The notes under the pieces are model-generated. The model was not told where the DNA came from. It made no database searches and was given only the letters and a program-made list of their open reading frames with translations. Source: Marinobacter panjinensis (GTDB lineage: Bacteria; Pseudomonadota; Gammaproteobacteria; Pseudomonadales; Oleiphilaceae). Taken from it: a DNA stretch of 64,000 bases. A program made the translations under genes and the position numbers. The DNA lies in assembly GCF_005298175.1 (NCBI RefSeq), contig NZ_SZYH01000001.1, forward strand, positions 1,984,001 to 2,048,000. Reading direction: 5' to 3'. This document shows positions 28,632 through 38,311 of this stretch, piece by piece (position 1 is the stretch's first letter; every line of letters begins with the position of its first letter).

Positions 28632-29840
28632 TCAGGCGTCCAGTAATTCGATCCAGTGCTGTACCGGCACCTTCGCCCTGGTCTCCAGATGCATCTGGCA
28701 ACCGATGTTGGCGGTGACGATTCTGTCCGGATTGTCTACGGTCAGGGCCTTGAGCTTGTTGCTCAGCAGGCGCTGACTGAGTTCGGGCTGCAGGATGGAG
28801 TAGGTTCCTGCGGAACCGCAGCACAAGTGCTTTTCTTTGGTATCCGCCAGCTCAATTCCCGCCTTGCGTAACACCTGGTCCACTACCCCACTTTGCTGCA
28901 TGGCGTGTTGCAGGGTGCAGGGGCAATGGAAGGCGACCTTGCCTGCGCCCTTTGGAACCTTCAGTTTTTCCAGATCCTGATTCAGCAGGAAGGCGCCGAG
29001 GTCGACGGTCATGTCGCTGACTTTCTGCGCCTTGGCGGCGTAGACCGGGTCGTCCCGCAGCAAGTGACCGTAATCCTGAACCATGGCGCCACAACCGGAG
29101 GCGGTCATGATAATGGCTTCGGCACCGGCATCAATAGCAGGCCACCAGGCGTCAATGTTGCGGCGCATGGCGCCCAGGGCTTTTTCGTGTTCAGACAGGT
29201 GATGGTTCACCGCGCCACAGCAGCCGGCTTCCGGCGCTTCCACCATGGTAATGCCGAGCCGGTCGAGTACGCGGGCAGCAGCGGCGTTGGTGTTTGGCGT
29301 AGCAGAGGGCTGAACGCAGCCGGCCAGGGCCAGCACGATGCGTTCGTGGCTTGCTGCTGGCCAGGGACTGGCCTGTTTTCTGGGGGGCACTTTGGTGCGC
29401 AGTTTTCCGGGCAATACGGGGCGGAAAAATTGCCCCATGCGCAATAGCAGGCCGAATAACTGGCGATTGGGGAGTACGCGGGCGAGTGACCAGCGTATCC
29501 AGCGTTCTTTCGGGGGCCGGGGCATTTCCTGTTCCATCAGGCCGCGGCTGATGTCGATCAACCGGCCGTATTTCACGCCGGAGGGGCAGGTGGTTTCGCA
29601 GCTGCGGCAGGTGAGGCAGCGGTCGAGGTGCTCGCGGGATTTTTCGGTGACTTCTTCGCCTTCCAGGAACATTTTCATCAGGTAGATGCGGCCTCGGGGG
29701 CCGTCGCGTTCGTCGTTCAGTTCCTGGTACGTTGGGCAGGTGGCGGTGCAGAAGCCGCAGTGTACGCAGGCTCGCAGGATGGACTCGGCCTCCTGACCTT
29801 CTGCTGTGTTGGCGAATTGCTGAACTAAATTGGTTTGCAT
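28632..29840 (-). CDS. glcF: Glycolate oxidase iron-sulfur subunit
   Basis: 402 residues. There are two N-terminal 4Fe-4S sites (CVHCGFCTATCP and CLTCRSCETTCPSG) and two CCG cysteine-rich domains (EAGCCGAVNHH and HLCCGSAGTYS), the usual GlcF layout. It passes electrons from GlcD/GlcE to the respiratory chain at the inner membrane. It is last in the glc block, 21 bases after glcE. Confidence 0.95.
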   Translation of the reverse strand: MQTNLVQQFANTAEGQEAESILRACVHCGFCTATCPTYQELNDERDGPRGRIYLMKMFLEGEEVTEKSREHLDRCLTCRSCETTCPSGVKYGRLIDISRGLMEQEMPRPPKERWIRWSLARVLPNRQLFGLLLRMGQFFRPVLPGKLRTKVPPRKQASPWPAASHERIVLALAGCVQPSATPNTNAAAARVLDRLGITMVEAPEAGCCGAVNHHLSEHEKALGAMRRNIDAWWPAIDAGAEAIIMTASGCGAMVQDYGHLLRDDPVYAAKAQKVSDMTVDLGAFLLNQDLEKLKVPKGAGKVAFHCPCTLQHAMQQSGVVDQVLRKAGIELADTKEKHLCCGSAGTYSILQPELSQRLLSNKLKALTVDNPDRIVTANIGCQMHLETRAKVPVQHWIELLDA

Positions 29841-29861
29841 TTTTTACCTGCTATTTGATTT

Positions 29862-30926
29862 TCACAACCAGCTATACAGCCGCCCCGGATTAAAAATACC
29901 GTCAGGGTCGAACGACTTTTTCAGCCGTTGCTGGATTTCTTTCAACGCCCTCGGCTGGTGGTGCATGACTTCATCCTTGCGGTCGCCGCCGCGGAAAAGG
30001 CTGACCTGGCCGCCGGCAAGTTGAGCCATGGTTTCCAGTTTGGCCATATCGGCATCGCCGCGATACCAGCGCTGGGAGCCGGCCCAGTCGATCAGCCAGG
30101 GACCGTCCAGCTCCGGGTTTTCGGCGGTGGAGCCGACGGAGAAGCGCCAGAGTGGTTCGTCACCGGCGAAAAAGTCGTGCTGCATGTGCTGAAGCTGTTG
30201 CCAGAACTGGCCGCCCTGCTCCATCACTTCGCCGGACCATTTTTCGGCGGTGGCTTCTACCGCAGATTTGGCGCCTGCCAGGCGCAGGTAGACTTTGCCG
30301 TCTACCCAGGCGGCGCCGGTGATGGGTTTGGGCTCCTTGGCGCGGCTGTTCATGTAGTGAATGACATCGTCCAGGGCCATGTCCTGCACCAGGGTCACGG
30401 ACATGGCCGGTCTGGGCATGACTTTCAGGCTGACTTCGGTGATGACACCCAGGGTGCCCATGGCGCCGGCCTGGAGCCGGGAGGTGTCGTAGCCGGCCAC
30501 GTTTTTCATCACCTGGCCGCCAAAGCGCAGGTGCTCTCCCCTGCCATTGAGCAGGCGGATGCCCAGGACCTGGTCCCGTACGGAGCCGGACCAAGGTCTA
30601 GCGGGACCGGAGAGGTTGCAGGCCAGGGTGCCGCCGAGGGTGGAATTTTCACCAAACCTGGGCGGCTCGAAGTGGAGACATTGGCCCTCTTCCGCCAGGG
30701 TGGCTTCGATTTCCGCCAGGGGGGTTCCGGCGCGGGCGGTCAGGATAAGTTCCACCGGGTGGTATTCAACAATGCCGGTGTGTTCATCCAGCTTCAGGGT
30801 ACCGGCATCGGTATCGGCGGCACGGCCCATGAAGGCCTTGGTGCCACCGCCTTCGATGTTGAGTTTCTGGCCCGTCTGTCGGGCCTGGAGAACCTGCTCT
30901 ATCAGCGTCTGTGAGATATCAGCCAT
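29862..30926 (-). CDS. glcE: Glycolate oxidase FAD-binding subunit GlcE
   Basis: 354 residues. A short PCMH-type FAD domain (NIEGGGTKAFMGR, EYHPVELILTARAGTPLAEIE, GGTLACNLSGPARP) is followed by a smaller C-terminal part than in GlcD, as expected for GlcE. ATG 30926 (MADISQTLIEQ) overlaps the glcD end by eight bases. The frame is open for 51 more codons upstream, but that part is glcD sequence in another frame. Confidence 0.93.
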   Translation of the reverse strand: MADISQTLIEQVLQARQTGQKLNIEGGGTKAFMGRAADTDAGTLKLDEHTGIVEYHPVELILTARAGTPLAEIEATLAEEGQCLHFEPPRFGENSTLGGTLACNLSGPARPWSGSVRDQVLGIRLLNGRGEHLRFGGQVMKNVAGYDTSRLQAGAMGTLGVITEVSLKVMPRPAMSVTLVQDMALDDVIHYMNSRAKEPKPITGAAWVDGKVYLRLAGAKSAVEATAEKWSGEVMEQGGQFWQQLQHMQHDFFAGDEPLWRFSVGSTAENPELDGPWLIDWAGSQRWYRGDADMAKLETMAQLAGGQVSLFRGGDRKDEVMHHQPRALKEIQQRLKKSFDPDGIFNPGRLYSWL

Positions 30927-32391
30927 GGGCAGCGTCCACCGTATCGTGCTTGTGTTGTTTGTGTTCCAGGGAGCGGTATTCCTGGCAGAACCGCAGGGCA
31001 GGCACGCCCTTGCCGGGGTTGAGGATACCGGCCGGGTCGAAGGCGGCCTTGACGTCGTGGAATTGTTGCAGCTCTTCATCGTTGAACTGCACCGCCATCT
31101 GGCGGATTTTCTCCACGCCTACGCCGTGCTCGCCGGTAATACAGCCGCCGACTTCCACGCAGAGGTTGAGGATGCGACCACCGAAGGCTTCGGTGCGCTC
31201 GAATTCACCGGGCACGTTGGCATCAAACAGGATCAGTGGGTGCAGGTTGCCGTCGCCGGCGTGGAATACGTTGGCGACTCGCAGCCCGAATTCCTCCGAC
31301 ATTTTTTCCATTTCCAGCAGCACATGGGCCAGGTACCGCCGCGGGATGGTGCCATCCATACAGTAGTAATCCGGCGAGATACGGCCTACCGCCGGAAACG
31401 CGGATTTGCGGCCCTTCCAGAGCAGCGCCCGTTCTTCCTCGCTCTGGGAGGTCTTTACCGAGGTAGCCCCCAACTCGCGGAACAGGGCTTCTGCCTGCGC
31501 AATATGCTCGTGCACTTCTTCTTCCGTGCCGTCCACCTCACACAACAGCAGTGCCTTCGCCTCCCGCGGGTAGCCCGCCTGTGCAAAATCGTCGGCGGCT
31601 ATGATCGCGTGGCCATCCATCATTTCCAGACCACCGGGAATAATACCGTGGGAAATGATGCCACCCACGGCGTCGCCCGCTTTCTGCACGCTATCGAAGC
31701 CGGCCATGACCACCTGGGCGACCTCCGGTTTTGGCAGCAGTTTCACTTTCACTTCCGTCACGATACCCAGCAGACCTTCAGAGCCGGTCATCAAAGCCAG
31801 CAGGTCCATGCCGCAAACATCCAGGGCATCACTGCCAACGCTAACCCGCTCACCCTCAGCAGTGATCATTTCCAGGCTGAGGATGTTGTGAACCGTCAGC
31901 CCGTACTTGAGGCAATGCACGCCACCGGAATTCTCTGCCACGTTGCCACCGATGGTACAGGCGATCTGGGACGAGGGGTCCGGCCCGTAATAAAGGCCGA
32001 ACTGGGCGACTTCCTCGCTGATGGCCAGATTGCGAACACCCGGTTGCAGTCGTGCCGTCCGCGCTAATGGATCGATGTCCAGGATGCGGTTGAACTTGGC
32101 CAGCGACAATACCACGCCCTCTTTGTGAGGCATGGCACCGGCACTCAGACCGGTGCCGGCACCACGGGCAACGACGGGCACCCCGTGCTCATTGCAGATG
32201 CGCATTACCCTCTGCACCTGCTCGGCGGTTTCCGGCAGCACCACGAGCATGGGCATCTCGCAGTACATAGACATGCCATCGCACTCATAGGGCTTCATGG
32301 TTTCGTCATCGGTGATGACAAAGTCCGGGTCTATAAACGCGCGGAACTGTTCCGCCAGTTCCGCTCTGCTGACTTTCGGCTTGGTGGTCAT
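30919..32391 (-). CDS. glcD: Glycolate oxidase catalytic subunit GlcD
   Basis: 490 residues, FAD-linked oxidase: PCMH FAD-binding domain (VVLPETAEQVQRVM, VVARGAGTGLSAGAMP), then the FAD-oxidase C-terminal domain with GRISPDYYCMDGTIPR, VFHAGDGNLHP and GGCITGEHGVG near the end. It oxidises glycolate, and in relatives D-lactate, to the keto acid. It heads glcD-glcE-glcF, 38 bases after glcG. A D-lactate dehydrogenase is the alternative, but the E and F subunits favour glycolate. Confidence 0.93.
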   Translation of the reverse strand: MTTKPKVSRAELAEQFRAFIDPDFVITDDETMKPYECDGMSMYCEMPMLVVLPETAEQVQRVMRICNEHGVPVVARGAGTGLSAGAMPHKEGVVLSLAKFNRILDIDPLARTARLQPGVRNLAISEEVAQFGLYYGPDPSSQIACTIGGNVAENSGGVHCLKYGLTVHNILSLEMITAEGERVSVGSDALDVCGMDLLALMTGSEGLLGIVTEVKVKLLPKPEVAQVVMAGFDSVQKAGDAVGGIISHGIIPGGLEMMDGHAIIAADDFAQAGYPREAKALLLCEVDGTEEEVHEHIAQAEALFRELGATSVKTSQSEEERALLWKGRKSAFPAVGRISPDYYCMDGTIPRRYLAHVLLEMEKMSEEFGLRVANVFHAGDGNLHPLILFDANVPGEFERTEAFGGRILNLCVEVGGCITGEHGVGVEKIRQMAVQFNDEELQQFHDVKAAFDPAGILNPGKGVPALRFCQEYRSLEHKQHKHDTVDAAHG

Positions 32392-32429
32392 ATCGTTCTC
32401 TGTGTGATCGACTTCAGGTATGACAGCTC

Positions 32430-32855
32430 TTAACCACGTTTGGTTTCGAAATAGTCGATGCCGGCCTGCGCACAGTCCATATCCTGCTGAGGTGTGCCGG
32501 AGCTGATGCCAATGCCACCGACAACCTCGCCATCAACAATGACCGGAAGACCGCCGCCTACAGAACTGATGCGGCCACCGACCTCGGTGTGGATACCGAA
32601 GGCCAGCTTGCCAGGCACGTTGACCGCGTTGTAGTCATGGGTGGCCTTCTTCGCGGCCGACGCGGTAAACGACTTGTCCTGGGCAATGGTCACACTGGTG
32701 ATCTTGCCACCGTCCATCCGCTCGAACGCAATCATGTTGCCGGACTCATCAGTGATGGCAATGCACATGGGTACGCCGATTTCGCGAGCCTTTTCGGCAG
32801 CGCCTTCGATGAGGATCCGTGCGTCAGCAAGATCCAGTCGTTTGATCGTCAACAT
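32430..32855 (-). CDS. glcG: GlcG/HbpS-like small protein
   Basis: 141 residues of the DUF336 family, with the opening LDLADARILIEGAAEKAREIG, the conserved ITDESGNMIAFERMDG strand-turn and GGLPVIVDGEVVGGIGISSGTPQQD. GlcG is encoded in many glycolate operons but has no proven role; some relatives bind heme or small cofactors. It sits between the TRAP genes and glcD on the same strand. Confidence 0.88.
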   Translation of the reverse strand: MLTIKRLDLADARILIEGAAEKAREIGVPMCIAITDESGNMIAFERMDGGKITSVTIAQDKSFTASAAKKATHDYNAVNVPGKLAFGIHTEVGGRISSVGGGLPVIVDGEVVGGIGISSGTPQQDMDCAQAGIDYFETKRG

Positions 32856-32877
32856 AGAGCATTACTCCTTGATTTTA

Positions 32878-34413
32878 TTAACCGTAAACCAGCCCTGGCA
32901 GCCAGGTAACAATACCAGGGATCAGAATACACATGAAAAGACCGAGCGCCTGAATAGCCAGGAACACCAGGGATGATTTGAAAATCGTGCCCATGGATAT
33001 TTCCGGCGGGCATACACCGCGGAGGTAGAACAATGCGTACCCGAATGGCGGACTGAGGAACGACATCTGCATATTGACCAGATAGAGCACACCAAACCAG
33101 AGCACAACGTCATCACCTGCCACCGGCGGGAAGCCCAACAGCCCCGGGAACTCCAACGCTTTTACAATAGGAATGAAGATAGGAACTGCCAGCAGCAGTA
33201 TGCCAACCCAGTCGAGGAACATGCCCAGAACCACCAACAGGAACATCAGCAGGAAAAGAATGCCATAAGGCGACATGCCAGTACCCAGGATGGCATCCGT
33301 TACAAATTGCTGGCCACCCTGAAGGATGTAGAAGCCAACAAAGACCGAGGCACCGAACATGATCCACAGCACCATGGCAGATGCCTTGGTAGTGGTTACC
33401 GATGCTTCCCGCAGCCCGCCAATAGAGAACTTACCATGCATCATGGCCACCACGATGGCGCCAAAGGAGCCGATACCAGCCGCTTCCACCGGCGTTGCGA
33501 TGCCACCAAACAACAGGCCCAACACCAGAAACACCAAAACCAGTGGAGCAATCAGGTTTTTCGTGAGGAGGAGCTTTTCCTTCAGGGAAATCCGCTCTTC
33601 CACCGGCACCGGCGGCCCCAGCTTCGGATTGATCCAGCTGCGGATCAGCACATAGGCAATGTACATGGAAGACAGCATCAGGCCCGGGATCACGGAGCCA
33701 AGATACAATTCACCGACCGATTGCTGCGCGACAACCGCGTAGAGAATCGCCAGGATCGAGGGCGGAATCAGTATACCCAGAGTACCGCCAGCCATGATTG
33801 AGCCCAGCGCGATCTTCTGGTCATATCCGCGTTTGAGCATCGCAGGCAGAGCGATGATACCCATGGTGACGACTGCCGCACCGATGACTCCCACCATGGC
33901 GGCAAGAAGAGTAGAAGCCAGGATCGTTGCTGTCGCCAGACCACCGCTGAGGCCACCCATCCACTTGTAGACCACACTGAACATTTCCTCAATCAGGCCC
34001 GCGCGCTCAAGCATGGAAGCCATGAAGATAAACAGCGGTATCGCCGCCAGGTCAGAGTTGGTCATCATCGGGAAGATACGACCCGGGACGAGGTTCAGCA
34101 TCATCGCGTCGCCTACCAGGTAGATGAACATCACCCCGAGACCACCGGTCACGAAAGCCAGCGGCAGCCCCATCATCAGGGCCACGGCCAGAGAACCGAA
34201 CATCAGGTAGGTCAGAGGCCCGACCTTGACATCAGAAAGGCTGCCGGAGAGCTTGAACAGGAATTTCTCGTCGCTCCAGGGGTCGTAGAAAAGAATGTTG
34301 ATCATTTCCACACAGATAACAAACGCCAGTGCCACTGTGGCGATAATCATCAGCCAGGTGCTGAGCTTACCCAACAGGTTGCTGCCCGGTGCAGTTGTTG
34401 TATTTGTTGTCAT
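32878..34413 (-). CDS. TRAP transporter large permease (DctM-type)
   Basis: 511 residues with about a dozen transmembrane helices. DctM features are LVPGRIFPMMTNSDLAAIPLFIFMAS near the N-terminal third, GTLGILIPPSILAILYAVVAQQSVGELYLGS and a C-terminal PPFGYALFYLRGVCP. It couples periplasmic substrate uptake to Na+ flow. It starts in the stop of the small permease gene (ATGA overlap) and is followed by glcG after 22 bases. Its place in a glc operon suggests a glycolate-type 2-hydroxy-acid substrate; this is inferred from context. Confidence 0.93.
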   Translation of the reverse strand: MTTNTTTAPGSNLLGKLSTWLMIIATVALAFVICVEMINILFYDPWSDEKFLFKLSGSLSDVKVGPLTYLMFGSLAVALMMGLPLAFVTGGLGVMFIYLVGDAMMLNLVPGRIFPMMTNSDLAAIPLFIFMASMLERAGLIEEMFSVVYKWMGGLSGGLATATILASTLLAAMVGVIGAAVVTMGIIALPAMLKRGYDQKIALGSIMAGGTLGILIPPSILAILYAVVAQQSVGELYLGSVIPGLMLSSMYIAYVLIRSWINPKLGPPVPVEERISLKEKLLLTKNLIAPLVLVFLVLGLLFGGIATPVEAAGIGSFGAIVVAMMHGKFSIGGLREASVTTTKASAMVLWIMFGASVFVGFYILQGGQQFVTDAILGTGMSPYGILFLLMFLLVVLGMFLDWVGILLLAVPIFIPIVKALEFPGLLGFPPVAGDDVVLWFGVLYLVNMQMSFLSPPFGYALFYLRGVCPPEISMGTIFKSSLVFLAIQALGLFMCILIPGIVTWLPGLVYG

Positions 34414-35114
34414 GCAGTGCGCTCCCGGCCAAGACGGACGAACAGAACAATATCCTTGGTCAGTTTGGATATGCCTGCGAGTAAGAGAAGGACTGACCCC
34501 ACCACCATCATGCCTTTCGCCGGCCAGTGCTGGATGCCCCAGGTCTCAACCGTAGTTTCATTCATGGCATAGGAATCCAGGAAGAAGGTCCAGGAGGTAA
34601 TCAGCAGAATCAGGGCAAAAATGAAGAAGAACATGGACGTAAAGATATCCAGGCCAATTCTTCCCCGCACTGGCAGCAGGTTGTACATCACGTCCACACG
34701 GACATGGGCGCCATGAAGCATGGCAAATGCGCCAGCCAGCATGTATTGCATACCCAGCAGCAGAAAGCTGGCTTCGTGGACCCAGATGCTCGGCATGTTG
34801 AAGAGGTAGCGCATCACCACCCCATAGAAATAGAACACAACGGCATTGATCGTCCAGAACGACACGAACAGCCCGGACTTGTCACAAATCCAGTCCACTA
34901 CTTTGGTAAACCAGTTGCCCTCGAACTGGAGATAAATCAGGGGATCGTCTTTTTCCGCCTGCAATTCCGCCGGTGTCAATTCCGGTTCGACAGTCTCGCC
35001 TCCGTGACCACTACTCCATTTGTCCCAGGCCATCATGATCAGTGGCATGACCGCAAGCCAGCCCCAGTAGAACCAGTGCGGCATTACGAATCCGAAACCT
35101 TCAAGATCAGACAT
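34410..35114 (-). CDS. TRAP transporter small permease (DctQ-type)
   Basis: 234 residues with the four-helix DctQ core and a longer loop or extension than usual: an N-terminal helix (FYWGWLAVMPLIMMAW), an acidic loop (about 30-60), and the DctQ-type LLLGMQYMLAGAFAMLHGAHVRVDVMY and RGRIGLDIFTSMFFF segments. It pairs with the large permease. A hairpin (35140-35184) separates it from the binding-protein gene upstream. Confidence 0.9.
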   Translation of the reverse strand: MSDLEGFGFVMPHWFYWGWLAVMPLIMMAWDKWSSGHGGETVEPELTPAELQAEKDDPLIYLQFEGNWFTKVVDWICDKSGLFVSFWTINAVVFYFYGVVMRYLFNMPSIWVHEASFLLLGMQYMLAGAFAMLHGAHVRVDVMYNLLPVRGRIGLDIFTSMFFFIFALILLITSWTFFLDSYAMNETTVETWGIQHWPAKGMMVVGSVLLLLAGISKLTKDIVLFVRLGRERTA

Positions 35115-35139
35115 GTTGTTACTTCCTCAGCCACAAAAC

Positions 35140-35184
35140 GGGGAAGGAGGGACTCCTCTTGCGGAGTCGTCCCTGACCTTCCCC
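35140..35184 (-). other. Intercistronic hairpin after the TRAP binding-protein gene
   Basis: GGGGAAGG...AGGGACTCC pairs with GGAGT...TCCC...CCTTCCCC through three short helices with bulges. It lies between dctP and dctQ, where partial termination or 3'-end protection would raise binding protein above permease. Confidence 0.6.
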
Positions 35185-35211
35185 CTGTTTTTTTATTGGT
35201 TCCGCAAAGTG

Positions 35212-36333
35212 CTACCGGCCGGGTATACCTTCGAGGTCAGACTCCTCGATATAGCCCACGGTCTCATTCATCATGTACTCAATCTGGATATCGAAGATGG
35301 CACGGGCATCCTCGTCCTTGTTCGCCCACTTGTACCAGATCGGAATGGCTTTGCTGCGCCATTCATCCACGTCATCCTGGCTGAGACGGCTCACAGTGTC
35401 ACCGGCATCCTTGAACTTCTCCATGGCCTCAATGTTACGCTTCTGGATGGTCAGATAGTGCTTCTGCGAATAAATCCTCACTTCATCCTCAACCAGCTGC
35501 TGGAGTTTCGGATCCAGTGCGTTCCAGGCACGCAGGTTCACGGTCAGGTCCATCAGATCCACCGGCTGGTAGATAGACATGACGCCCGGAGGTCCGAACA
35601 GGATGTAATCGGTCACCTGGGAGAAGCCCAGTTCCCAGTTCACCGCCGGGCCAACATAGTCGGCTGCGTCGATGGTGCCCTTTTCCAGGGCCGGAAAGAT
35701 GTCAGAGCCAGGCAGGCTCACGGTGGAAGCACCGAACGCCTGGAACACCTCGGCAACCATGCCACCGGGAACCCTTAGCTTCAGGCCCTGAAGGTCATCG
35801 AGGCTGTTTACCGGCTCCTTGGAATGGATGATATTTGCATCGTGCTGGATCGGACCAACGTAGAACAGCCCGAACTTCTTGTAGATTTCTCGGGTCTTCT
35901 CCAGCATACCCATGGAATAGAACATGATATCCCACTGGTGAGGCTGATCGGGTCCGGCCGGGTAGGAGGACAGGAATACTGACGCGGGAATCTTGCCCGA
36001 CCAGTACAGGGTGAACGGGTTCATACCCTGGAGAACGCCACTGCGAACCGAATCGAACAGTGAATTGTTGTCGGCGGCGACCGCCTTGGCAGGGAAGCAC
36101 TTGAATATCAGTTCACCGCCTGACTTCTCTTCCATCCCGTTACACCAGTCCTCAAACAGGTCGTAGCCGACCGTGCCCGCATCCCATACCGACTGGATTT
36201 TCCAGGTCGTTGCTGCGTGGGCCTGGCCCGCGCCCATAAAGGTCGCACCACAGAAAGCGGCAGCCAGGGCGGCGGTTTTGAGAAAGCTGCGTCTTGGGAC
36301 GACGGTTTGCTCAGTGTTGTTGTTGGTATTCAT
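35212..36333 (-). CDS. TRAP transporter substrate-binding protein (DctP family), Tat-exported
   Basis: 373 residues. The N-terminus carries a twin-arginine motif PRRSFLK followed by AALAAAFCGATFMGAGQAHA, so export through Tat is likely, as in several DctP proteins. The mature part has the DctP pattern WKIQSVWDAG, EKSGGELIFKCFPAKAV, LQGLKLRVPGGMVAEVFQAFGASTVSLPGSDIFPALEKGTIDA and TDYILFGPPG. ATG 36333 was chosen because GGAG lies eight bases upstream. It is the first gene of the TRAP-glc operon; its promoter region holds a TGGTCCGACCA operator. Confidence 0.93.
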   Translation of the reverse strand: MNTNNNTEQTVVPRRSFLKTAALAAAFCGATFMGAGQAHAATTWKIQSVWDAGTVGYDLFEDWCNGMEEKSGGELIFKCFPAKAVAADNNSLFDSVRSGVLQGMNPFTLYWSGKIPASVFLSSYPAGPDQPHQWDIMFYSMGMLEKTREIYKKFGLFYVGPIQHDANIIHSKEPVNSLDDLQGLKLRVPGGMVAEVFQAFGASTVSLPGSDIFPALEKGTIDAADYVGPAVNWELGFSQVTDYILFGPPGVMSIYQPVDLMDLTVNLRAWNALDPKLQQLVEDEVRIYSQKHYLTIQKRNIEAMEKFKDAGDTVSRLSQDDVDEWRSKAIPIWYKWANKDEDARAIFDIQIEYMMNETVGYIEESDLEGIPGR

Positions 36334-36444
36334 CGACACATCTCCGTTGACGTTGTTGTTATCTGCGTCAGGTAAACGCCGACAAATGTCGGCATTGAAC
36401 CGATATTCGTAGCCTAGCCGGTTTTAGTCCAGAAGAATGCCCGG

Positions 36445-36455
36445 TGGTCCGACCA
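36445..36455. promoter_or_regulatory. GntR/FCD operator O1 (TGGTCCGACCA)
   Basis: TGGTC-C-GACCA, a perfect 5-1-5 dyad of the FadR/GlcC consensus, 111 bases upstream of the dctP start and 127 upstream of the divergent regulator's ATG. It fits control of the TRAP-glc operon. Confidence 0.75.
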
Positions 36456-36547
36456 GTTTTGTGTAGGTTCGATGGACGAATGCCCCGGAATGAGCCATAT
36501 TTACTGATCCCGGAAGAACTTTCGCAATTAAGCGGCAAACAAAAATA

Positions 36548-36562
36548 ACTGGTCAGACCAGT
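36548..36562. promoter_or_regulatory. GntR/FCD operator O2 (ACTGGTC-A-GACCAGT)
   Basis: A perfect 7-1-7 dyad containing TGGTCAGACCA, 20 bases before the start codon of the regulator gene. Its position suggests autoregulation. It shares its core with O1. Confidence 0.78.
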
Positions 36563-36582
36563 ACGCAATAACAGGTACAACC

Positions 36583-37341
36583 ATGGCGATCGCTCAGGAC
36601 ATATCCTATCGACTCGAACGGCTGATTCTCGATGGTGGTCTGGCCCCCGGGCAGAAAATGCCCTCGGAGCGGCAGCTTGCAACACGGCTTGGTGTGTCCC
36701 GTGCCATCCTCCGGGAAGCATTGCATGAGTTGCAGGGTCGCGGCGTCATCGAGACCAAACACGGCAAGGGTTCTTTTGTGGCGCGAATCGTGCCCGGTGC
36801 CGAGGAGGATGGCGGCGACAGCCCACTGCTGCAAATGTTCAACGGCCATCCCCGCACCCTCTACGACCTGCTGGAAATCAGGGAGCAACTGGAGGGTCAG
36901 GCGGCGTATCTTGCAGCAGAGCGCGCCACCACCCAGGACCTGCATCGCATCACCAAGGCCTACGCAGCACTGGAACAGACTGACCCGCTTACCAACGCCA
37001 GGCCAGACCACAACTTTCACCAGGCAATTGTGGAGGCGTCCCACAACCCGGTGCTGGTGCATGTCCTGAACGGTCTCAAGAACCTCATGTTACTGACCGT
37101 GCAGGCGTCGGTGGCCAACCTGAATCCGCGGGAGGAAATGCGCAACAAGATCGCCCGCCAGCACAAACGCATCTACCAGGCAGTAATGGCAAGGAAACCG
37201 GAGGCGGCGAAACGCATTGCGATGGCTCACGTGCATTTCGTCAGCGACGCCATGCGGGAAATCGAACAGCAGGGCACGGCCATTATCCGGGTACCGGTTA
37301 ACGCACCGGTATCAAAGGCTGGCGTCACACAGAATGCATAA
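36583..37341 (+). CDS. GntR-family FCD regulator, GlcC/PdhR-like
   Basis: 252 residues. The winged-helix N-terminus (ISYRLERLILDGGLAPGQKMPSERQLATRLGVSRAILREALHELQGRGV) is followed by an FCD ligand domain with the metal-binding pattern D-x3-H (PDHNFHQAI), then ARQHKRIYQAV and MAHVHFVSDAM. It probably senses a hydroxy acid and controls the divergent glc/TRAP operon, by analogy with E. coli GlcC. Two TGGTCNGACCA sites lie in the divergent gap. Whether it activates or represses cannot be read from sequence. Confidence 0.88.
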   Translation: MAIAQDISYRLERLILDGGLAPGQKMPSERQLATRLGVSRAILREALHELQGRGVIETKHGKGSFVARIVPGAEEDGGDSPLLQMFNGHPRTLYDLLEIREQLEGQAAYLAAERATTQDLHRITKAYAALEQTDPLTNARPDHNFHQAIVEASHNPVLVHVLNGLKNLMLLTVQASVANLNPREEMRNKIARQHKRIYQAVMARKPEAAKRIAMAHVHFVSDAMREIEQQGTAIIRVPVNAPVSKAGVTQNA

Positions 37342-37454
37342 TTGGCGAAAAGCTTGCATCATGGGTTCAGTCATCCACAATTAACTGGTATTGATTTTCG
37401 GGACCACTGTCCGTAAAACTTGCGCCTTTGTTCAGACAGCCTCAGGAGCCATCT

Positions 37455-38225
37455 ATGGCGGAAACATCGCCTCTGATCTGCAGGGATATCCACAAGACCT
37501 TCGATCAGCTGGAAGTACTCAAGGGTATTTCGCTGGAAACAAAGAAAGGTGATGTCATATCTCTGATCGGCAGCTCCGGCTCCGGTAAAAGTACCTTTCT
37601 GCGCTGCATCAATATGCTGGAAACCCCGACTTCCGGCGACATTATCGTGCACGGTGATCCGATCCGGTTCACAACCAACCGCAAGGGCGAGCGCGTGCCT
37701 GCCGACAACAAGCAGGTCGAGCTGATTCGCGCGCGGCTCTCCATGGTGTTCCAGAGTTTCAATCTCTGGTCTCACATGACGGTTCTGGAAAACATCATTG
37801 AAGCCCCGATTCACGTTCTCAAGGTCCCGAAAAAAGAGGCTATCGAAAGGGCGGAAGCCTACCTCAACAAAGTGGGCATCTATGAGCGCAAGGATTACTA
37901 CCCCGCCCAGATGTCCGGCGGGCAGCAACAGCGGGCGGCCATCGCCCGGGCGCTGGCCATGGAGCCGGACGTCATGCTGTTTGACGAGCCTACCTCCGCT
38001 CTTGACCCGGAGCTGGTAGGCGAAGTTCTGAGAGTCATGCAGAACCTGGCCGAGGAAGGCAGAACCATGATCGTGGTAACCCACGAGATGTCTTTTGCCC
38101 GGGATGTGTCGTCCCAGGTCCTGTTCTTGCATCAGGGTGTGATCGAGGAGCAAGGCACGCCGGATAAGGTCTTCGACAATCCGGATTCCGAACGGATGAA
38201 GCAGTTTCTGGCTCCCAACTTTTGA
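37455..38225 (+). CDS. Basic amino-acid ABC transporter, ATP-binding subunit
   Basis: 256 residues: Walker [11 protein letters not shown]-loop [10 protein letters not shown], signature [15 protein letters not shown], Walker B VMLFDEP with DPELVGEV, and the H-loop VVTHEM, all as in HisP/AotP. It energises uptake of arginine, ornithine, lysine or histidine. ATG 37455 was chosen because AGGAG is seven bases upstream. It comes first in the operon, before the binding protein, which differs from the Pseudomonas aotJQMOP order. Confidence 0.93.
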   Translation: MAETSPLICRDIHKTFDQLEVLKGISLETKKGDVISLIGSSGSGKSTFLRCINMLETPTSGDIIVHGDPIRFTTNRKGERVPADNKQVELIRARLSMVFQSFNLWSHMTVLENIIEAPIHVLKVPKKEAIERAEAYLNKVGIYERKDYYPAQMSGGQQQRAAIARALAMEPDVMLFDEPTSALDPELVGEVLRVMQNLAEEGRTMIVVTHEMSFARDVSSQVLFLHQGVIEEQGTPDKVFDNPDSERMKQFLAPNF

Positions 38226-38311
38226 TGTGCGTGCTATCTTGAAATCAGCAAAAGGCAGACCACTGCCGATAATAAAGCCCACAAGGCTAATAACGACTGG
38301 AGAAATGACTC

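Noticed and set aside
30547..32067. Open frame of about 500 codons on the + strand over glcD and glcE
   Set aside because: It is antisense to glcD/glcE, which have full motifs and correct lengths.
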